A stretch of 64,000 nucleotides of DNA from Deltaproteobacteria bacterium (lineage in GTDB: Bacteria; Desulfobacterota; DSM-4660; Desulfatiglandales; Desulfatiglandaceae): positions 1-64,000 of the forward strand of contig JAFDGR010000001.1 of NCBI GenBank assembly GCA_019309145.1, in the 5' to 3' direction. Positions 33,367-41,170 of this stretch are shown one piece after another; position 1 is the first letter of the stretch; each line of letters opens with the position of its first letter. The position numbers were made by a program, and so were the translations under genes. The notes beneath the pieces were generated by a model. The model saw only the letters and a program-made list of their open reading frames with translations. It was not told the origin of the DNA and made no database searches.

Positions 33367-34149
33367 TTGATAGCCGTAGTCATCACCACATACGCTGAGG
33401 ATGCAGAGGTTACCAAGTGCATTGATGCCATCCTAAAACAGACCGTATTCAAGCAGCTCAAGATTGTTGTTATCAACAACAATTCCTGTTTCGACACCTT
33501 TCAGCATATTGCGCCATACGTGAAGCACGGCATCGACGCCATCGGGCTGCCACAAAACATCGGCAGGATACGAGCCCCAGACCTAGCGTTCCGGTATCTT
33601 GAATTGCAGGACAAGTATTCCCATTTTGTATCAATCGATGCAGATATGCTCGTGGAGCCTGACACGCTTGAAAAACTGCGAATACTTATGTCCGCCAACC
33701 CTGTAATCGGGCTCCTCAGTCCAATGTATATACGCGGCACCGATCACAACAACATCCTTGAAGATGCAATCTTCATTAAGGGCAAGGCCAAAGAAATACC
33801 GTCGCTAATACCCAACTTCATGCGAATGACACCGCGCGTAGTCGAGGCCTGTTTCATGGTATCCAGAGCCTGCTATAAAGCCTTCCAGATCAAGCATCAA
33901 GGCATCTTTATGACGACCGTTTCAACCCCATATTCGCTGGCCGGTGGTCAGGGCAACGACTTCATGCGACATCTGAAACCGATGGGTTTCCAATTCGGTT
34001 ATCATAAAGACGCCTTTGTGCAAGCCATAAAGAACAGCTGCGACACGGGGGGGCCAAACGGGTACCTCGCATGGAAGCGCAAACATCGAGCCAACCGGGG
34101 CGCGGTCACAGCGCCCGTCCCAATAGGTGAAGGTTTCTATGATGCTTGA
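33367..34149 (+). CDS. Glycosyltransferase family 2 (GT-A fold)
   Basis: Codes for 260 aa, starting at TTG 33367 with GGAGG eight bases upstream. It begins IAVVITTYAEDAEVTKCIDA, then INNNSCFD, and has SHFVSIDADMLVEPDTL, in which DAD is the metal- and sugar-nucleotide-binding motif of GT-A enzymes. FMTTVSTPYSLAGGQGNDFM lies where the acceptor loop and catalytic residue should be. It transfers a sugar from a nucleotide donor. The acceptor may be phage DNA, a virion protein or the host surface; it cannot be decided here. Confidence 0.85.
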   Translation: MIAVVITTYAEDAEVTKCIDAILKQTVFKQLKIVVINNNSCFDTFQHIAPYVKHGIDAIGLPQNIGRIRAPDLAFRYLELQDKYSHFVSIDADMLVEPDTLEKLRILMSANPVIGLLSPMYIRGTDHNNILEDAIFIKGKAKEIPSLIPNFMRMTPRVVEACFMVSRACYKAFQIKHQGIFMTTVSTPYSLAGGQGNDFMRHLKPMGFQFGYHKDAFVQAIKNSCDTGGPNGYLAWKRKHRANRGAVTAPVPIGEGFYDA

Positions 34150-34301
34150 TCCATATCTCTCAGACTGCAACAACCGGCGACGGATATATGCCACTCGACC
34201 CAGGAACAACACTTCACATCGTAATGACCCGCAACGGCATATTCACCGAAGAGGGTTATGGGTTTGGAGTAGAAATCAACAAGTACGGCGTAAAAGCATA
34301 A
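34146..34301 (+). CDS. Small beta-rich hypothetical protein, 51 aa
   Basis: TTG 34146 overlaps the glycosyltransferase stop (TTGA). It encodes 51 residues (IHISQTATTGDGYMPLDPG, LHIVMTRNGIF, EEGYGFGVEINKYGV) with good beta-strand character and fills the gap exactly. No clear ribosome site, so it depends on coupling. Function unknown. Confidence 0.5.
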   Translation: MIHISQTATTGDGYMPLDPGTTLHIVMTRNGIFTEEGYGFGVEINKYGVKA

Positions 34302-34316
34302 ACGAAAGGGATTAAT

Positions 34317-34589
34317 ATGGCTACATGGGAACTCGAAGTAACGCCGATTGACGTTGAACGCAAAGAGGTAAGCGTTACCGCAACACGGACTGATGGCGCT
34401 GATGTGCGTGTCTTCAGGATCATAACCGCCCTGCTGGACAGCGAGAAGAACAAGCAGGCGATCAAAGACCACATCTGGGCACAATACGCCAAAGATGTTG
34501 CCAAGAAGGAAGACTGTGAAGGCTTCATCGGTGATTTTGCAGCAGCAGCGAAGGCCGAGCTAGAATCAAAAGAATCGAAGGAGGCGTAA
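34317..34589 (+). CDS. Hypothetical protein
   Basis: Codes for 90 aa. A beta N-terminus (MATWELEVTPIDVERKEVSV) is followed by a charged helical half (SEKNKQAIKDHIWAQYAKD). No family recognised. It lies between the glycosyltransferase and fibre genes. Confidence 0.62.
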   Translation: MATWELEVTPIDVERKEVSVTATRTDGADVRVFRIITALLDSEKNKQAIKDHIWAQYAKDVAKKEDCEGFIGDFAAAAKAELESKESKEA

Positions 34590-35000
34590 ATGTCAGACAT
34601 AAGCCAAAATTGGGACGCGTCTTTTAGCGTCATTGACGCAGCTATTACATTGACCGAAGGCGTAACTGAAAGCAACACATCCGCAGAACTCGACCTTGAC
34701 GGCAAGTCTGTCTCCATTGTTACAATCGATGCAGATTATTCCGACCACGCCAAAGCGACCGGTGGGCTCGTAATAAGGATCATCCGCGCCATCGACGCCA
34801 GCGACTATGAGTCTGACGACGGGGCAGCGATAATGTTTGAAATGCCATTCACACAAAATGGCACCGAGCGCAAATCCTTCCCGCTGAGCGCAAATCAGTT
34901 CAGCAAGTTCAAACTGAAAATGGACTGGTTGAACTCCACCAGCGGCTCGTCTGTCACCATTGCCACCGCCATCAAATACGCCGTCGGCCAAGTGGTGTAA
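34590..35000 (+). CDS. Small beta-rich virion protein candidate
   Basis: Codes for 136 aa with GGAGGCGTAA before ATG. Alternating strands (SVIDAAITLTEGVTES, KSVSIVTIDADYS, LVIRIIRAIDAS, FKLKMDWLNSTSGSSVTIA) indicate a compact beta sandwich. Probably a fibre or head-surface part; not recognised. Confidence 0.62.
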   Translation: MSDISQNWDASFSVIDAAITLTEGVTESNTSAELDLDGKSVSIVTIDADYSDHAKATGGLVIRIIRAIDASDYESDDGAAIMFEMPFTQNGTERKSFPLSANQFSKFKLKMDWLNSTSGSSVTIATAIKYAVGQVV

Positions 35001-35005
35001 ATCCC

Positions 35006-35743
35006 ATGCTGAAACCAGTATTAGGGACACAACTCAACCATGGCCATCCGCTCGCTCAGGGGCTTGTCGGCTGCTGGTTGCTGAACGAAGGGTGCGGGGA
35101 TAAAGTTTATGACCAGAGTGGCAATAGCAACATAGGCACTCTAACCAATATGGCCGGCACATCCGCGTCAGGCTGGAGTCTGGGGGATAATGGTCTTGCG
35201 TTGGCATTTGATGGGAACGATGACTATGTGAACATTACCAACAATATCTTCAATGCTACCCCAGCGGGCACTATCATCGTGCGGTTCAACATCAACACCG
35301 GGGGGGTAGTCAATTACTTCTATTGTGGAGGTGAAACGAATCGTTTGAGGTTCTACTATGGCAGCGACGGCAAGATTTATGCGTATGCCGGTTCTTGGGT
35401 GCTCGGAACATCAACGATTTCTACTAACACATGGTACACAGCAATGCTTGTATGGGATGCGCTTGGAGCCAGGATACATCTTGACTACAGTTTGTATAGC
35501 ACAGGCGGAACACCCGGCGGCACTGCCGGTCACACTGACCGAGAACGGTTTGGTGCTGACGAGGCTGGTGCAAACGCTATGACGGGTAAGATTAGCCATG
35601 TATTGACATATCTCAGGGCACTCACGCCCAACGAGATATACAGCGTAGTAGCAGCCCCCTTCGCCATGTTCGACCAGCGGCGGATATGGGCGGTGGCCCC
35701 TTCTGGCCATGTCCCATACTTTTTACTAATTAGGAGAGCATAA
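35006..35743 (+). CDS. LamG/concanavalin-like domain protein
   Basis: Codes for 245 aa. HPLAQGLVGCWLLNEG, VYDQSGNSNIGTL, LAFDGNDDYVNITN, TIIVRFNINTGG and WYTAMLVWDALGARIHLDYS follow the LamG jelly-roll fold that binds sugars or proteins, ending with ISHVLTYLRALTPNEI. Phages use such domains on tail tips to bind host glycans. It lies among fibre genes, so a receptor-binding role is likely. Confidence 0.85.
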   Translation: MLKPVLGTQLNHGHPLAQGLVGCWLLNEGCGDKVYDQSGNSNIGTLTNMAGTSASGWSLGDNGLALAFDGNDDYVNITNNIFNATPAGTIIVRFNINTGGVVNYFYCGGETNRLRFYYGSDGKIYAYAGSWVLGTSTISTNTWYTAMLVWDALGARIHLDYSLYSTGGTPGGTAGHTDRERFGADEAGANAMTGKISHVLTYLRALTPNEIYSVVAAPFAMFDQRRIWAVAPSGHVPYFLLIRRA

Positions 35744-37065
35744 TGAATACAAATCCGATCCCGGCGGTTGCGAACGTCCGGACTGCCGACCTGGTGGCGA
35801 GGGCAGATGGCTCTCCTATTACGGCTGGCACAGTCAACTATTACGTCAGGGCCAAGACCGGTGCTAACGCCACAAAATGGTTTAAGACCTCCGATGGTTC
35901 GTGGGATGCGGCAGAACAGGTTGCTGGCAGCATGACTCACATGGCAGATGGCCATTGGCGGGTCAGTATAGATGCAGCTTGTTGGATAGATGGCGTGGAA
36001 TATGTCGAATACGCCAAAGAGGATGGGGACTTACATGTTCCTGTTAGTGCTGATTCTGTCTGCCATTATCGAGAGAGCATCGATTCGAGTGGTAATGTGG
36101 CAGCCGACGTGGTTGAGATTAGTGGTGACTCAGGCGCGGCGAACAACCTTGAGCTGGACTATGACGGCACGGGCTACGCGAAGGTCAACTCAACTATTGG
36201 GACTACTACCACTAATACCGACATGCGAGGCACGGACGGGGCGAATACAACTACCCCACCAACGGTAAACGAGGTACGAGATGGCATCCTTGACGACGCT
36301 ACACGCTTCAGCGGTGGTAACATCGATGTAGCTATATCGACTAGGGGCACATCTGCCAATCAGGTGACCATCTTGAATAGACTTGGCTCATGGACAGGCA
36401 CGGGCATCAACACGGTGCTCGGCGCGTTCACAGCCATCTTCAGCAAAGTAGCGAGCAAGCCGTCTGACATCACTGGCACGGGTGATCCCACCACAGATAG
36501 TCTTGAGGCCATACGAGATACTGCCCCAATGGGTAGCACTATGGTTGGAACGGATGGTGCTGCATTGGCAGCGAATTACACGGGAACAAGAGCTGGTTAT
36601 TTAGACAATATCTCAGCTGGTGCAGTCGCACTTAACTCAACCGTCGCCAAGAATGCAACAGTAGCTCTGGACGCCACGGTAGCCAAAGATGCCACGGTAG
36701 CCAAAGCAGCGGCGCTGGCCACGGTAGATGGTAACGTGGATGCCATCTTGGTTGACACTAACACCACAATCCCAAATCTTATCGCGGCATTAAACGACCC
36801 AACATCTGCGGCAGTCGCAACAGCAGTCCTCGAGAAGGTGCTTGCGACCCACAAGGGTGTATCAGGGTCGCTTGCAGAGGCTCTTTGGTTTGTGTTTAAC
36901 ATGAAGAAGGGCACGAAGGAAGAGGTTGTGGAGAGTGCGCCCAACTATCAACGGAAGTTCTATGACAACGATGGCAACCTGCTGGCAACAAAGAATCTGT
37001 TTGGTGTTGATGGGAATCCTGCCGACCCATCAACAACGGCAATAGCCAAGACGGAGACCGTGTAA
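35743..37065 (+). CDS. Tail fibre-like protein with short repeats
   Basis: Codes for 440 aa. The N-terminal 110 residues are a beta domain (TAGTVNYYVRAKTGANATKW, GHWRVSIDAACWIDGVEYV). The middle is Thr/Ala/Asp rich, and NATVALDATVAKDATVAKAA is a repeated hexad-like segment of the type found in fibre shafts. The end (KFYDNDGNLLATKNLFG) is a likely small strand cap. Probable trimeric fibre. Confidence 0.7.
   Translation: MNTNPIPAVANVRTADLVARADGSPITAGTVNYYVRAKTGANATKWFKTSDGSWDAAEQVAGSMTHMADGHWRVSIDAACWIDGVEYVEYAKEDGDLHVPVSADSVCHYRESIDSSGNVAADVVEISGDSGAANNLELDYDGTGYAKVNSTIGTTTTNTDMRGTDGANTTTPPTVNEVRDGILDDATRFSGGNIDVAISTRGTSANQVTILNRLGSWTGTGINTVLGAFTAIFSKVASKPSDITGTGDPTTDSLEAIRDTAPMGSTMVGTDGAALAANYTGTRAGYLDNISAGAVALNSTVAKNATVALDATVAKDATVAKAAALATVDGNVDAILVDTNTTIPNLIAALNDPTSAAVATAVLEKVLATHKGVSGSLAEALWFVFNMKKGTKEEVVESAPNYQRKFYDNDGNLLATKNLFGVDGNPADPSTTAIAKTETV
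36673..36708 (+). repeat. 18-bp tandem repeat in the fibre gene
   Basis: Two copies of GCCACGGTAGCCAAAGAT (second ends CA) lie side by side, and a partial third begins at 36718. They encode ATVAKD units of the shaft. Such repeats can change copy number by slippage. Confidence 0.75.
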
Positions 37066-37250
37066 TGGCAGCTACTGTTCAATTACTGTTGGAAGGTTTA
37101 AGCGGCAGTCCAGGCTACATGCTGCTTGATGGGCTATCCGCTGCTACCGTTGGTGCTGAGACGCCGGGCGACAGGACGTTGGACATCGAGTTCTATAACC
37201 GCACGATGGATATAGACGAGTCTGTGCGCACGATGGACATCGAGTCATAA
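37065..37250 (+). CDS. Small protein with TMDI repeats
   Basis: Codes for 61 aa. The start overlaps the fibre stop (TAATG). The C-terminus repeats a motif: RTLDIEF, RTMDIDE, RTMDIES. Similar short repeats of this type occur in small fibre-linked phage proteins. Function unknown. Confidence 0.6.
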   Translation: MAATVQLLLEGLSGSPGYMLLDGLSAATVGAETPGDRTLDIEFYNRTMDIDESVRTMDIES

Positions 37251-37263
37251 AGAGGAGCAGGAC

Positions 37264-37542
37264 ATGAGTTTTGAGTCGTTCGCCAAAGCCCCGCACGCTA
37301 TGTTAGACTTTAAGTTTAACTGGGCATACGGGTATCTAGAGGATGGAGAAACCATCACCAGCTATAGCATAATTGCTGATGGCGGAATAACGGTCGACAG
37401 CTCCAGCAAGTCAGGCAACAAGGTAATAGTCTGGCTGTCTGGGGGGAGGGTAGGCCACAATTATAACGTAACCTGCCGGGCTATTACATCCTTTGGCCGG
37501 ACAGATGACAAGACTATGCAAATCAGGGTGAGACAAACGTAA
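37264..37542 (+). CDS. Ig-like fibre-tail adaptor candidate
   Basis: Codes for 92 aa. LDFKFNWAYGYLEDGETITS, KVIVWLSGGRVGHNYNVTCR and FGRTDDKTMQIRV match the single-domain Ig/FN3-like proteins encoded near phage fibres, recently called fibre-tail adaptors. GAGGAG upstream of the ATG. Confidence 0.72.
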   Translation: MSFESFAKAPHAMLDFKFNWAYGYLEDGETITSYSIIADGGITVDSSSKSGNKVIVWLSGGRVGHNYNVTCRAITSFGRTDDKTMQIRVRQT

Positions 37543-37568
37543 AACCACAACACTTTATGGAGGAAGCA

Positions 37569-38093
37569 ATGAGAAGAACAATTACAGTCCTGCTGCTTGC
37601 GGCGGCCATCATGGTTGCCACGGGCTGCTCAATCAAATGGCTTGGTGACAAGCGCAACCTACAGCAGACTGGCGACTTGGTGCGAAGCACGGCCTCGACA
37701 TCGATGGTCTTGGCGCATCAGCAGTGGCCGGACGAAGGTGACTGGGAGACGCACGTCTGCTCGACAGCAACTGTGGTGCTCGCGGCGCTCGATGGCGACG
37801 CTACTGCTGTTGCAACGGTCAACCAGATGTTAGCCGAAGCTCAACCGGCGGCGCTGTTGGTGGGCGGCGAACAGATGACGATTGAGATGCGAAAATTACT
37901 GCTAGGGCTACTCGCACATATCGCTGTCCAATATGACCTTGAGGGGTGGGGCGCGGTCATTGCAAGCGCCATTGACTTCGCCGACACCTACTTGCAGGCA
38001 GAGGTCACGACGGATTACGAGGTCTGGTATCTCATACGACAGCTCTTTACGGGTATTGTCGAGGGCTGCGAACTTATCAACGGAGGTGAATAA
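37569..38093 (+). CDS. Phage lipoprotein
   Basis: About 174 aa from ATG 37569 (GGAGGAAG upstream). MRRTITVLLLAAAIMVATGC is a lipoprotein signal with Cys at the end of the lipobox, so the mature chain would be lipid-anchored. The mature part is helical (LVRSTASTSMVLAHQQWPDE, EVWYLIRQLFTGIVEG). Position at the head of the lysis genes suggests an outer-membrane spanin or inhibitor role, though it is longer than typical o-spanins. Confidence 0.68.
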   Translation: MRRTITVLLLAAAIMVATGCSIKWLGDKRNLQQTGDLVRSTASTSMVLAHQQWPDEGDWETHVCSTATVVLAALDGDATAVATVNQMLAEAQPAALLVGGEQMTIEMRKLLLGLLAHIAVQYDLEGWGAVIASAIDFADTYLQAEVTTDYEVWYLIRQLFTGIVEGCELINGGE

Positions 38094-38094
38094 C

Positions 38095-38406
38095 GTGGAC
38101 GCAGCATCAGTTCTCACGATAATGGCGGCGGGCATAAAGGTACTCAAGGTCTTGATCCCGCTTGCGATCAAAATCTATAACGCGGTCAAGGACAAGAATG
38201 AACCTGAGTTCACAAAAGAGAACGCGACGGACAAGCTCATTGAGATGGCTAAGGCCAACGGCAAGGTGATCGGGCATACCGAGGCGAAGATTGCGATTGA
38301 GGCTGTGCATTTGGCTACTGCAAAGGCCACGCGGGTGAAGGCGCTTGATACAACGCCGGTGGTGAAGGACAAGAAGGGTGCGGGATTAGGGAAGGTGAAG
38401 AAATGA
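38095..38406 (+). CDS. Small membrane protein of the lysis region
   Basis: Codes for 103 aa from GTG 38095, which has GGAGGTGA six bases upstream. VLTIMAAGIKVLKVLIPLAI is a membrane or amphipathic helix; the rest is Lys/Ala/Glu rich. Could be a holin, pinholin or i-spanin partner of the lipoprotein. The stop overlaps the next start (ATGA). Confidence 0.6.
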   Translation: MDAASVLTIMAAGIKVLKVLIPLAIKIYNAVKDKNEPEFTKENATDKLIEMAKANGKVIGHTEAKIAIEAVHLATAKATRVKALDTTPVVKDKKGAGLGKVKK

Positions 38407-38558
38407 AACCAGATATAGGAGTGCATGTCATGGGAAAGGATACTCGCGGGAAGCGAGATGGCACTGGGCCACACAAGGATAGTTACCAAAAGCGGAGCGG
38501 CAAAAAGGGCAAGCGGCAAGAGCGCGGCGAGCCATGTCCAAACAAAGGGGGGAAATGA
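38403..38558 (+). CDS. Small Lys/Gly-rich phage protein, 51 aa
   Basis: ATG 38403 overlaps the previous TGA. Encodes KRDGTGPHKDS, then Lys/Arg-rich sequence and CPNKGGK. Small proteins carrying a DGTGP motif with a basic tail are common beside phage lysis genes; their function is not known to me. Confidence 0.6.
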   Translation: MKPDIGVHVMGKDTRGKRDGTGPHKDSYQKRSGKKGKRQERGEPCPNKGGK

Positions 38559-38565
38559 GTCCACT

Positions 38566-39024
38566 ATGCTAGACACCCGCATCCGCAAATGCCCGGAGAA
38601 CCATCACGTCATACTGGGCAACTTTGAGTTCCCGCGCGAGTTCGCGTGCAAGTGCGGTTGCGGGGCGTGCGATATTGACTGGCGGGTTTGGTACGTCTGC
38701 CAGCTGATACGGATACGGTTCAATGCGCCGGTTACCGTGCGCTCCGCTTGTCGTTGCGATGCGCTCAATCAGCACATCGGCGGCAGCCCGCGCAGCGACC
38801 ATCTCTACGGCTGGGCAGCGGACATCGTCGTGCAGGGCATCAAGCCGGACGACGTGGCCCGTTTTGCGGCGACGCTCGATGGGGTTAAACGAATCGGCGT
38901 CTATGAGCCCGGCGGCAAGAATGGCGCGTCGGGCTTCGTTCACACCGGCGTCAAGGACAGAGGACAGAATACGTGGCGGAGCTGGCGGTTTGACCCGCAG
39001 CGGAAACTAATCGAATGGAGCTAG
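38566..39024 (+). CDS. Endolysin, peptidase M15 family (D-Ala-D-Ala carboxypeptidase-like)
   Basis: About 152 aa from ATG 38566. FACKCGCGACDIDWRV, VTVRSACRCDALNQHIGGSP, then SDHLYGWAADIVV and GFVHTGVKD carry the zinc ligands H (in SDHL), D (AADI) and the last H (FVH) of M15_3 peptidases. These cleave peptide links of the cell wall at the end of infection. A longer frame from 38425 overlaps the small basic gene and lacks a ribosome site. Confidence 0.9.
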   Translation: MLDTRIRKCPENHHVILGNFEFPREFACKCGCGACDIDWRVWYVCQLIRIRFNAPVTVRSACRCDALNQHIGGSPRSDHLYGWAADIVVQGIKPDDVARFAATLDGVKRIGVYEPGGKNGASGFVHTGVKDRGQNTWRSWRFDPQRKLIEWS

Positions 39025-39416
39025 CTGAAGTGGCAAACGGAGACATGGAAAGCGCGAAACAGAACGGTATGCGCTTTGGTCGGCTGGAGCAAGGACTAGA
39101 GGATACTACCAAGCGACTTGACCGACGCTCAAAGGAATGCGGGGACAAGTTTGCCGACATATTCGGACGCTTGAATAATCTGCCGGATCAGATTGCAACG
39201 GCGGTCAAAGAGCAGATTGCAACGGCGGTCAAGCCAGAAATACTGCTCGCCGTCAGAGATGAAATAGACTCCGTGCTGAATGGACGGCAGACCAATCGCA
39301 CTCGGCTAAGCAGGTATGGTCGGCCCGCCGTTCTTTGGACTGCCGTCGCTGTGATTGTCAGCGCGGTCGCAGATTTCCTTGCGCCAGTTTTAGACAAGAT
39401 GTTGAGTAACCCATGA
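39015..39416 (+). CDS. Coiled-coil protein with C-terminal membrane helix
   Basis: Codes for up to 133 aa; starts ATG 39015, GTG 39030 (GGAG upstream) or ATG 39045 are possible. Residues 15-85 form a charged coiled coil with a repeated DQIATAVKEQIATAVK unit, and AVLWTAVAVIVSAVADFLAP is a membrane helix. Such proteins in lysis modules can be holins or i-spanins with inverted order. It follows the endolysin directly. Confidence 0.65.
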   Translation: MELAEVANGDMESAKQNGMRFGRLEQGLEDTTKRLDRRSKECGDKFADIFGRLNNLPDQIATAVKEQIATAVKPEILLAVRDEIDSVLNGRQTNRTRLSRYGRPAVLWTAVAVIVSAVADFLAPVLDKMLSNP

Positions 39417-39658
39417 TGGCAGATAGCGAAATGCAGATGCGGCTCGCGGTGCGCATCAAGAGCCTTATGAAGGCAGACCAGATACTACTCGGCCTCCGTT
39501 GGCAGGAGGGGCTGACCGTCTCGGAGGTTGCACAGGTGTTAGAAAGACCGGAAGACAGCATCCGCGCAGAGTTGGATAATCTATATAGAAAACTATTCAA
39601 GGGACTTGAAGGAGAAGAAACGTATGACACAAAGGATATACAGACGATACACCATTGA
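39413..39658 (+). CDS. Sigma-70 region 4-like helix-turn-helix protein
   Basis: Codes for 81 aa, ATGA-coupled. LLGLRWQEGLTVSEVAQVLE and SIRAELDNLYRKLFKGL are the two helix pairs of a sigma region 4 type HTH (the GLTVSEVAQVL turn is typical). Region 4 binds the -35 element; a free-standing one may act as a late transcription factor or anti-sigma. Last regulators before the convergent point. Confidence 0.7.
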   Translation: MMADSEMQMRLAVRIKSLMKADQILLGLRWQEGLTVSEVAQVLERPEDSIRAELDNLYRKLFKGLEGEETYDTKDIQTIHH

Positions 39659-40025
39659 CCCGGTGCTTGCTGCGGCAACAGGGACTGGCAAGCTCTCGTT
39701 AGGGCACAAGGCGGGGATGATACGGCAGATAGCTGCTGCATGTGACTCAACCGACTTCGACCTACGGCTCGGCACAAAGACTGCGTTTGCCGATGACGAC
39801 ATATCTCAGGTCTTTCGCAGCCTGACGATCAACAAATGGCTCGTTGACAATGACCAGCCGGTATTCTTTCACAACACGTATGCAGCGGAGCCGGCTGATT
39901 GCCTCACCGAGCTATATTACAGGGTGAAGAATGACGACGGGGTCACGACGGGCGATATTGAGCTGATATTGACCATCGACATTGAGCCGGCCGTACTGGA
40001 GAGCGGGACTGCTACTGCGGACTAG
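39624..40025 (+). CDS. Hypothetical protein at the operon end
   Basis: About 133 aa from ATG 39624 (GGAGAAG six bases upstream), overlapping the previous gene by 35 bases. Mixed alpha/beta, ending ELILTIDIEPAVLESGTATAD. Unknown function. Its TAG stop shares CTAG with the stop of the opposing GroES-like gene. Confidence 0.65.
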   Translation: MTQRIYRRYTIDPVLAAATGTGKLSLGHKAGMIRQIAAACDSTDFDLRLGTKTAFADDDISQVFRSLTINKWLVDNDQPVFFHNTYAAEPADCLTELYYRVKNDDGVTTGDIELILTIDIEPAVLESGTATAD

Positions 40026-40642
40026 TCTCCGAATACTCCGAGCACTTGATCACGGTCGAGCATCAGGTGCTCATGCCCGTCAAGCGTTAGCCTGATGCCT
40101 GCGCTCTGCGAGAACATTATGCGGCTGCCTTTGGTGAACTCGTTATCGGCTGGCTCGCCGTTGAGCATCACCTTCCCGAATGCTATCACCGTGCCTGAGC
40201 TTGCCCGGCGTCTGGCCTTGTTAGGGATGATGATCCCGCCAGCGCTTGTCCCTTCTGGCGCGTCAACGGTAACAAGCAGCCGGTCGTAGAACGGGGCGAA
40301 CTCTTTGGTTCCGTCTGTGCCCTCTCGTATTTCTCCGTGGATGCCACGCACCGAGATAATCACGTATTTCTCGCCCTCCAATTCACACGGCATTGCGCCG
40401 GCTCTGGTATAAGCGACCTTCATACCAGTCCGTGCCAGCATCTTGACGAATGGCGTGAACGGTCTGTCCTCCTGTCGTGCGAGGTCGTAGCGCGTCTCAT
40501 AGACGGTGCAATCATGGCCGACAGCAACGACTGTGCCGGCCATCGACGCATCTTGGGCGCTCTCTGGGATATGGATGTGCCCTTTCATTGAGGCGCGCTC
40601 GCCAGGACGGATCAGCACAAGGTCTCGCGCGGGTTTAAGCAT
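40022..40642 (-). CDS. Tandem two-domain GroES/Cpn10-like co-chaperonin
   Basis: Codes for 206 aa, twice GroES length. Domain 1, about residues 1-105: LKPARDLVLIRPGERASM, mobile-loop region KGHIHIPESA, AGTVVAVGHD, KVAYTRAGAMPCELEGEKYV. Domain 2, about 113-206: FAPFYDRLLVTVDAPEGTS, AGGIIIPNKARRR (a hydrophobic triplet like the IVL of GroES mobile loops), SGTVIAFGKV, GSRIMFSQSAG, LMLDRDQVLGVF. It would cap the host GroEL ring, as T4 gp31 does, to fold capsid or other phage proteins. Ribosome site AGGAGA. Domain 1 lacks the standard loop and may be structural. Confidence 0.88.
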   Translation of the reverse strand: MLKPARDLVLIRPGERASMKGHIHIPESAQDASMAGTVVAVGHDCTVYETRYDLARQEDRPFTPFVKMLARTGMKVAYTRAGAMPCELEGEKYVIISVRGIHGEIREGTDGTKEFAPFYDRLLVTVDAPEGTSAGGIIIPNKARRRASSGTVIAFGKVMLNGEPADNEFTKGSRIMFSQSAGIRLTLDGHEHLMLDRDQVLGVFGD

Positions 40643-40673
40643 TAGTCATTCTCCTATGTCTGTCGTTAGTGGA

Positions 40674-40713
40674 TAGAATTGTCCACACTTGTTGATAAGT
40701 ATAGGCAATTCTA
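40674..40713. promoter_or_regulatory. AT-rich inverted repeat before the GroES-like gene
   Basis: TAGAATTG (40674-40681) and CAATTCTA (40706-40713) form a perfect 8-base inverted repeat 24 bases apart, with TATACT and further AT-rich sequence beside it. It lies in the 83 bases upstream of the GroES-like gene. It could be an operator around a promoter for that gene; no TTGACA is visible. Confidence 0.45.
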
Positions 40714-40725
40714 TACATATTATCT

Positions 40726-40833
40726 TCACTGCCCCTTATCTTCACGACACCGAACTTTTAGCCACATCACATCGCCCACTAGGAGCAAGATGTAGGCTGC
40801 GACCCCGAACTCCACGGCGTATTCAGATAGCAT
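40726..40833 (-). CDS. Tiny membrane protein, 35 aa
   Basis: ATG 40831-40833 overlaps the previous stop (TAATG). Encodes MLSEYAVEFGVAAYILLLVG, followed by DVMWLKVRCREDKGQ: one membrane helix and a basic tail. Probably inserted in the host inner membrane. Function unknown. Confidence 0.55.
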   Translation of the reverse strand: MLSEYAVEFGVAAYILLLVGDVMWLKVRCREDKGQ

Positions 40834-41093
40834 TAACACTCAGATAGCAGAATAATCGCTTTGTCAAACATCTTTACGCCGGCTGCCCAAGTATCGGGCG
40901 GCTGTATTTCTACCCACTCGTGGCGGCACGTCTCGCATCGATGGCGAGTTAGGCTACCGTCATAAAATCCTCCGCGCCCTTCGCCACAATGGGCTGTAAA
41001 TTGCGCGTCATAGGTTTTAGATATAATCTTGTTCATCTCGCCACACCAGTAGCAGATTGGATCGTCCCAGCTGTGCTTCTTCTTGTCTGTCAT
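40833..41093 (-). CDS. Zinc-ribbon protein
   Basis: About 86 aa from ATG 41093. CYWCGEMN in the N-terminal part and CETCRHEW in the second half are a pair of zinc knuckles. HSWDDPICYWCGE is typical of small phage zinc ribbons. Ribosome site weak. Role unknown. Confidence 0.62.
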   Translation of the reverse strand: MTDKKKHSWDDPICYWCGEMNKIISKTYDAQFTAHCGEGRGGFYDGSLTRHRCETCRHEWVEIQPPDTWAAGVKMFDKAIILLSEC

Positions 41094-41170
41094 TTTACAG
41101 CCCACATTTCAATTTTATACCCATCATAAGGGGGGGCGATCCCACCTTTCACGTCTCGTTGTTTTCATTC

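Noticed and set aside
40650-40725. Rightward promoter or origin in the AT-rich gap
   Set aside because: TTGATA and TATACA on the + strand are only 14 bases apart and the strand downstream holds no rightward gene. Only an inverted repeat is reported.
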